A DNA stretch of 10,645 nt from Rhodospirillales bacterium (GTDB lineage Bacteria > Pseudomonadota > Alphaproteobacteria > UBA828), in contig JAPOPO010000414.1 in the NCBI GenBank assembly GCA_026712885.1, forward strand, positions 1-10,645, written 5' to 3'. Both the position numbers and the translations under genes were made by a program. Each line of letters begins with the position of its first letter. Positions within the stretch are counted from its first letter, which is position 1. This document shows, piece by piece, positions 6,936-10,645 of the stretch. A model generated the notes under the pieces. The model made no database searches. It was not told where the DNA came from and saw only the letters and a list, made by a program, of their open reading frames with translations.

Positions 6936-8081
6936 ATGGGCGTTATCGGCGAGCGCGGCCCCAACGAATCGCTTATCGGCCAGCAGGGATCACGCATGGC
7001 GCTTTCCACGCCTGCGCTGGTGCTCGACCTCGACCGGCTGGAGCGCAACATCGCCTATCTCGCCACCTATCTGGGCAAGGCCGGGCATGGCGTGAGGCCG
7101 GTCGCCAAGATTCACAAGTCGGTCGAGGTGGCGAAGCGCCAGATCGAGGCCGGCGCCCTCGGCCAATGCTGCGCGACGCTGGCCGAGGCCGAGGTCATGG
7201 CCGAAGCCGGGATTCCGGGCGTGCTGCTCTTCTCCCAGGTCGTGACCGAGCCAAAGATCGCCCGCCTCGCCGCGCTCAACGCCCGCGCCGACGGGCTGCT
7301 CGTCGCCGTGGACGATGCGGCCGTGGTGGACCGGCTCGCCGGCGCCGCACTCGCGGCCGGCAAGCCGCTCCGCATGCTGGTAGACTTCGAGGTTGGCGGC
7401 CGGCGCACCGGCCTCGTCGCGGTGGACGATGCGCTCGCGCTCGCGCGCCACATCGCCGAGACCGAGGGTGCGGTCTATGCCGGCGTCCAGGGCTACAACG
7501 GCTCGTTCCAGCGCGAGCCCGACTTCGACGCCCGCCGCGCCGAGCAGGAGCGCTGTACGGCGCCGCTCGCCGCGCTTTGCGAGCGCCTCGGCGCGGAAGG
7601 CCTGGCGCCCGAAATCGTCTCCGGCGGCGGCACTGGCACCTATGCCATCGACGCGGCTGCCGGCCTCTTCACCGAGTGCCAGGCCGGCAGCTACATCTTC
7701 ATGGACGTGAACTACGCCGATACCCCCTTCGAGCCCGACAACCCGCACCCTTTCGAGACGTCGCTCTTCGTCCGCACCACCGTGATCAGCGCGCGGGACG
7801 AGTTCGCGGTCACCGACGCCGGTATCAAGGAGCTTCAGCGCGAGGAGTTCCCGCCGCGCGTGGCTTCGGGCGCCGACCCGGCCGCCCTCTACGAGCTGGT
7901 CGGCGACGACATGGGCCGCGTCACCGTGCCGGAGGGCGCGCGTCTTCCGCAGGTGGGCGACGCGCTGGAATGCATCGCCCCTCACTGCTACCAGACGCTC
8001 TTGCTCTACGATGTCTATCACTGCGTGCGCGGCGACACGCTGGTGGACATCTGGCCGATCGAGGCGCGCTCCCAGTGGTAG
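6936..8081 (+). CDS. DSD1-family PLP enzyme (D-threonine aldolase / D-serine dehydratase-like), altered active site
   Basis: This 381-residue protein has the alanine-racemase-like barrel plus C-terminal beta domain of the DSD1 family, whose members cleave or dehydrate beta-hydroxy amino acids. The N-terminus TPALVLDLDRLERNI (25-39), the PLP-lysine region RPVAKIHKS (54-62, Lys58), CATLAEAEVMAEAGI (79-93), the phosphate-binding SGGGTGTY (229-236) and the C-terminal VDIWPIEAR (370-378) all fit. Two signatures deviate. The usual RPHxKxHK reads RPVAKIHK, and the metal pair His-x-Asp/Cys reads His350-Cys351-Tyr352. Standard D-threonine aldolase or D-serine dehydratase activity is therefore doubtful. 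The ATG at 6936 is preceded by GAGGAAG; a second start at 6996 (MALSTPAL) has a weaker site and is nearer the family N-terminus. The gene is followed by a beta-barrel and amino-acid transport genes, suggesting amino-acid catabolism. Confidence 0.88.
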   Translation: MGVIGERGPNESLIGQQGSRMALSTPALVLDLDRLERNIAYLATYLGKAGHGVRPVAKIHKSVEVAKRQIEAGALGQCCATLAEAEVMAEAGIPGVLLFSQVVTEPKIARLAALNARADGLLVAVDDAAVVDRLAGAALAAGKPLRMLVDFEVGGRRTGLVAVDDALALARHIAETEGAVYAGVQGYNGSFQREPDFDARRAEQERCTAPLAALCERLGAEGLAPEIVSGGGTGTYAIDAAAGLFTECQAGSYIFMDVNYADTPFEPDNPHPFETSLFVRTTVISARDEFAVTDAGIKELQREEFPPRVASGADPAALYELVGDDMGRVTVPEGARLPQVGDALECIAPHCYQTLLLYDVYHCVRGDTLVDIWPIEARSQW

Positions 8082-8119
8082 GGACAGGCCCGACCGGGTC
8101 GCTCCCTCCCGATTCCAAC

Positions 8120-8923
8120 GTGCCGCAACCGAGAAGAGCGCAGAGCCCGTGGCCCTGCGCCGCTGCCGCTATGGTTGTGCTTGCGACAACAATGAGTACG
8201 GGGGCCGCAGCGGCCGAGGACGTCTATCTGCGGGCCGGTATCGGCTTCGACCGCCCGACAGAGACCGTGTTCCGCGACAAGAACTGTGAGATCGAGGCAG
8301 CGGTCCCGCTCTACGGCTGTGGCTTGGCGCCCGACGGTGCGCCGTATCGTTCGGTGGGGAACTTCGGCACGGTGTCCGCCCTCGAAGTCGGGATCGGCGG
8401 CACCGTCGCGTCGGCGCTGAGAATCGAGGCTCTGGTCGAATACCGCCCAAGCCTCACATTCGGCGGGCGAGCCAACTTTCTGGCCCCTGAGCGGCGACAG
8501 TCGGTGTCGACCGACCTCTCCGTCCTGTCCGGAATGGTTGTCGCCTATCTGGACCTTCCCGCACTGGGCTTGCCGAGACTCGGCCCGTTCGACCCCTTTC
8601 TCGGTGCCGGCATCGGCGCCGTCCGGGTCGCGACGGGCGAGACGCGAATGATGTTCCCGGCGACGACGACTATCGTACCGGGCGCGCGCCGGTCCGATTT
8701 CGCCTGGATGGCAACCGCGGGCGTCGCGTCGGCACTGAGCGAGAGCATGACGCTGGACCTGGCGTGGAGGTACAGCGATCTCGGCACCGCCGAGACCGGT
8801 ACGGGCGGCGGCCGGGCGGTGTGGCAGGACGGGAGCAGGGAGCCGCTCATGCTCAATCAGGCTGCAAGCGAGGCGCGTTTGCGAAGCCACGGACTTCGTT
8901 TCTCCGTGCGATACGTATTCTGA
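8120..8923 (+). CDS. Predicted outer-membrane beta-barrel protein
   Basis: This is a 267-residue exported protein. Starting at GTG 8120 gives a convincing signal peptide: Arg5-Arg6, a hydrophobic core at about residues 11-24, and a likely cut after STGAAAA (residue 32). No Shine-Dalgarno is visible; an ATG at 8171 would lose the basic n-region. The mature part consists of alternating polar/hydrophobic strands. It contains DPFLGAGIGAVRV, then FAWMATAGVASALSESMTLDLAWRYSDLG (split by turns), and ends GLRFSVRYVF with the C-terminal Phe that BAM recognises. This resembles the OMP_b-brl/opacity-type small porin-like domain, probably eight strands. Two Cys (about 56 and 67) could form a periplasmic disulfide. 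It lies between the DSD1 and substrate-binding genes on the same strand, so a role in outer-membrane entry of the same compound is possible, but such barrels may be purely structural. Confidence 0.75.
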   Translation: MPQPRRAQSPWPCAAAAMVVLATTMSTGAAAAEDVYLRAGIGFDRPTETVFRDKNCEIEAAVPLYGCGLAPDGAPYRSVGNFGTVSALEVGIGGTVASALRIEALVEYRPSLTFGGRANFLAPERRQSVSTDLSVLSGMVVAYLDLPALGLPRLGPFDPFLGAGIGAVRVATGETRMMFPATTTIVPGARRSDFAWMATAGVASALSESMTLDLAWRYSDLGTAETGTGGGRAVWQDGSREPLMLNQAASEARLRSHGLRFSVRYVF

Positions 8924-8961
8924 TTGGGCATCGCTGCAGATGGTGGACAGTGCGGCCGGCC

Positions 8962-8979
8962 TTCGCCACCATTGGCGAA
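8962..8979. other. Perfect 7-bp hairpin between barrel and binding-protein genes
   Basis: TTCGCCA (8962-8968), loop CCAT, TGGCGAA (8973-8979) form an exact inverted repeat in the 87-base gap before the binding-protein gene. There is no T-run after it on either strand, so a classical terminator is unlikely. It could be an mRNA processing or stabilising hairpin, or a regulator site. Confidence 0.35.
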
Positions 8980-9010
8980 AGTGCCAGGCAGTCTCTATCG
9001 GAGGGTCATC

Positions 9011-10249
9011 ATGCTGAAAGGATGGGCCGTCACCGTCGGTATCGCAGCCTTGGGCCTGAGTATTCTCGCCGCAGGCGAGTCCCAGGCGAAGGTGGAGGGC
9101 GATACCATTTATCTGGGTGCCGCCGTGTCGCTGACCGGCAAGTACACCACCGCCGGCGAGCACACCCAGCGGGGCTACGACCTTGCGGTCAAGACCATCA
9201 ACGACGCCGGCGGCATCACGGTCGACGGCAAGACCTACCGCCTCGAAGTTATCTACTACGACGATGAATCGACACCGGCGCGGGGCGCGCAGCTCGCCGA
9301 GCGGCTGATCAATCAGGACGGCGTCGAGTTCATGCTGGGCCCGTACAGCTCGGGCCTCACCAAGGCCATCGCGCCGGTCACCGAGCAGTACGGCGTGCCG
9401 ATGGTCGAGGCCAACGGCGCCTCGCTTCAGCTCTTCAACAAGGGCTACCGCTATCTGTTTGCGGTGCTTTCGACCACCGAGCAGTACCTCGCCAGCGCGG
9501 TCGCGCTCGCGGCCGAGCTTGCCGAGCGCGAAGGGCGCGACCCGGCAACGCTCAAGCTCGCCGGAGCCTTCGAGAACGACCCCTTCAGCCAGGATATCCG
9601 CGCGGGCGTGATCGCAGATGCGGCGAAACTCGGCATTCAGGTCGTGATCGACGATCAATTGCCGCCCGAACTCAATGATATGGCCGCGACGCTCGCCAAG
9701 GCGAAGGCGGTGAAGCCCGACATCCTCGTCGTCTCGGGCCACTCGAAGGGAGCAGCGCTCGCCATCCGGCAGGTCGAAGAGATGCGGCTCGACGTGCCGA
9801 TGCTGGCGATCACCCATTGCGACAGCGCCGACGTGATCGGCAAGTTCGGCGCGGCATCGGAGTACACGCTCTGTGCAAGCCAGTGGGCGCCGACGCTCTC
9901 CTACCGCGACGACGTGTTCGGCTCGGCGGCCGACTTCGCCGCGACCTTCGAAGCCGAGTACGGCTATGCGCCGCCCTACCAGGCTGCGGAATCCTCCGCT
10001 GCGGTCATCGTCTTTGCAGACGCCTTCGAGCGCGCAGGCGGCTTCGACAAGGACGCGGTGCGCGACGCGCTGGCAACGACCGAGATGCAAACCTTCTACG
10101 GCAACATTAAGTTCGACGAGACCGGGAAGAACATCGCCAAGCCCATGGTGCTCTACCAGATTCAGGACGGCGCCTATGTCGTGGTCGCGCCGACCAAGTG
10201 GGCTGCCTCCGAGGTCCGCCATCCGACCCCGCCGTGGTCCGAACGGTAG
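9011..10249 (+). CDS. Liv-type (branched-chain/other amino acid) ABC transporter substrate-binding protein
   Basis: This 412-residue periplasmic binding protein belongs to the Peripla_BP_6 (LivJ/LivK-like) family and should deliver an amino acid or related compound to the permease encoded next. The signal peptide is clear: Lys3, a hydrophobic core (about 5-21), and a likely cut after ESQA (residue 26). The mature start GDTIYLGAAVSLTGKYTTAG carries the family's ligand-contacting SLTG. It is followed by RGYDLAVKTINDAGGI, MLGPYSSGLTKAIAPVTEQY and, in the second lobe, PDILVVSGHSKGAALAI. GGAGG six bases before the ATG fixes the start; the frame is open further upstream. Subfamily members bind many ligands (branched-chain amino acids, amides, aromatic acids), so the true ligand is open. 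The PLP and VOC genes nearby point to an unusual amino acid. Confidence 0.93.
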   Translation: MLKGWAVTVGIAALGLSILAAGESQAKVEGDTIYLGAAVSLTGKYTTAGEHTQRGYDLAVKTINDAGGITVDGKTYRLEVIYYDDESTPARGAQLAERLINQDGVEFMLGPYSSGLTKAIAPVTEQYGVPMVEANGASLQLFNKGYRYLFAVLSTTEQYLASAVALAAELAEREGRDPATLKLAGAFENDPFSQDIRAGVIADAAKLGIQVVIDDQLPPELNDMAATLAKAKAVKPDILVVSGHSKGAALAIRQVEEMRLDVPMLAITHCDSADVIGKFGAASEYTLCASQWAPTLSYRDDVFGSAADFAATFEAEYGYAPPYQAAESSAAVIVFADAFERAGGFDKDAVRDALATTEMQTFYGNIKFDETGKNIAKPMVLYQIQDGAYVVVAPTKWAASEVRHPTPPWSER

Positions 10250-10287
10250 GCACCCTCCACGCGTACCCCTCGCACGCGGAAGCGTAG

Positions 10288-10315
10288 CCGGCGCGCGGTG
10301 ACAGCCGCGCGCCGG
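10288..10315 (+). promoter_or_regulatory. Strong GC stem-loop between binding-protein and permease genes
   Basis: CCGGCGCGCGG (10288-10298) and CCGCGCGCCGG (10305-10315) form a perfect 11-bp stem with a 6-base loop (TGACAG), 38 bases after the binding-protein stop and 18 before the permease start. No T-run follows. In comparable ABC operons such a structure protects the upstream message and partly attenuates downstream expression, giving more binding protein than permease. That role is inferred. Confidence 0.55.
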
Positions 10316-10333
10316 GCGCCTGCGAGGTAGACC

Positions 10334-10645
10334 ATGGCGGCTAACCTTGCGCTCCTGGGCGACGCGCCGTTCCTCATCCTCCAGCTGTTGCTGGACGGCG
10401 TGATGATCGGCGCCATCTTCGCCGTCGCCGCCTACGGCATGGCGCTGGTCTGGGGCGTGATGAACGTCATCAACGTCGTCCAGGGCGAGCTCGTCATGCT
10501 GGGCGGCTTCATCGCCTACCAGCTCACGCTCTGGGGCCTGAGCCCGCTCTGGGGCATCCCCGTGGCGGCGACCGTGCTCTACGTCATCGGCTCCGGCCTT
10601 TACTACGGCGTGATCCGTCGCGTGGCGGACCGCGACATGTTCATC
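10334..10645 (+). CDS. LivH-like ABC transporter permease, N-terminal part (runs off right edge)
   Basis: The first 104 residues of an inner-membrane permease of the BPD_transp_2 (LivH/LivM) family are visible. GAGGT lies just before the ATG. Hydrophobic helices lie at about residues 12-34, 36-48, 55-72 and 76-95. The motif YGMALVWGVMNVINVVQGEL corresponds to the LivH pattern that usually reads NFAHGEL, with Val-Val-Gln in place of Phe-Ala-His, followed by VMLGGFIAY. It would form one half of the transport channel for the compound caught by the upstream binding protein. A LivM-type partner and two ATPases would be expected beyond the window. The family call is secure; the substrate is unknown. 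Confidence 0.92.
   Translation, partial: MAANLALLGDAPFLILQLLLDGVMIGAIFAVAAYGMALVWGVMNVINVVQGELVMLGGFIAYQLTLWGLSPLWGIPVAATVLYVIGSGLYYGVIRRVADRDMFI

Noticed and set aside
5027..8081. The PLP enzyme pair as the beta-hydroxyaspartate (Bhc) cycle
   Set aside because: The aminotransferase is of the class I/II type rather than the BhcA type, no iminosuccinate reductase or BhcB-like dehydratase is seen, and the DSD1 metal site differs from what I would expect of BhcC.
6902..8923. A 673-codon frame that could be read as a large fusion ending in the beta-barrel
   Set aside because: Its first 400 or so codons are an out-of-frame shadow of the DSD1 gene (Arg/Pro-rich, no family pattern); only the part from about 8120 is a real protein with a signal peptide.
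8018..10222. A 734-codon open frame on the minus strand, antisense to the barrel and binding-protein genes
   Set aside because: It has no recognisable motif, is rich in Arg/His/Gly as expected of complementary GC-rich coding DNA, and lies opposite two well-supported genes.

Overview
The window is GC-rich, densely packed bacterial DNA. Its gene content points to an alphaproteobacterium: a GlnA of the adenylylated type I class, the short ArgG class of about 400 residues, a single-module YggT next to folD, and Liv-type amino-acid transport genes. The organism is inferred from protein style and gene order; no rRNA or other marker is present.

Layout. Positions 1-2459 (+) hold the C-terminal two fifths or so of a glutamine synthetase, a candidate terminator hairpin, two small related membrane proteins with almost no spacing, and argG, whose start overlaps the end of the second small gene. 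Positions 2460-3660 (-) hold a RES-domain toxin and its Xre/DUF2384 antitoxin, convergent with argG and preceded by an unusually AT-rich promoter region with a consensus TATAAT. Positions 3663-4896 (-) hold yggT and folD. Positions 5027-6776 (-) hold a fold-type I PLP aminotransferase and a VOC (glyoxalase/dioxygenase superfamily) metalloenzyme. From 6936 to the right edge (+), divergent from that pair, lie a DSD1-family (D-threonine aldolase / D-serine dehydratase-like) PLP enzyme, a predicted outer-membrane beta-barrel, a periplasmic Liv-type substrate-binding protein, and the start of its LivH-like permease.

How the genes may work together. The left part is nitrogen and arginine metabolism (GlnA makes glutamine, ArgG makes argininosuccinate). 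FolD supplies one-carbon folates. The toxin-antitoxin pair looks like an accessory insertion between the argG block and the folD block. The right-hand divergent block reads as a candidate uptake-and-catabolism locus for an unusual amino acid: barrel, binding protein and permease for entry, a DSD1 lyase/aldolase/dehydratase, an aminotransferase, and a VOC enzyme. Both PLP enzymes keep the catalytic lysine but have lost residues that are normally strongly conserved. The aminotransferase has Met in place of the usual PLP-contacting Asn and Tyr. The DSD1 protein has Val for the His of the RPH motif and Tyr at the second metal-ligand position. These substitutions are the strongest hint of unusual chemistry here. 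The substrate cannot be read from sequence alone.

No tRNA, rRNA, CRISPR array, insertion sequence or phage gene was seen.
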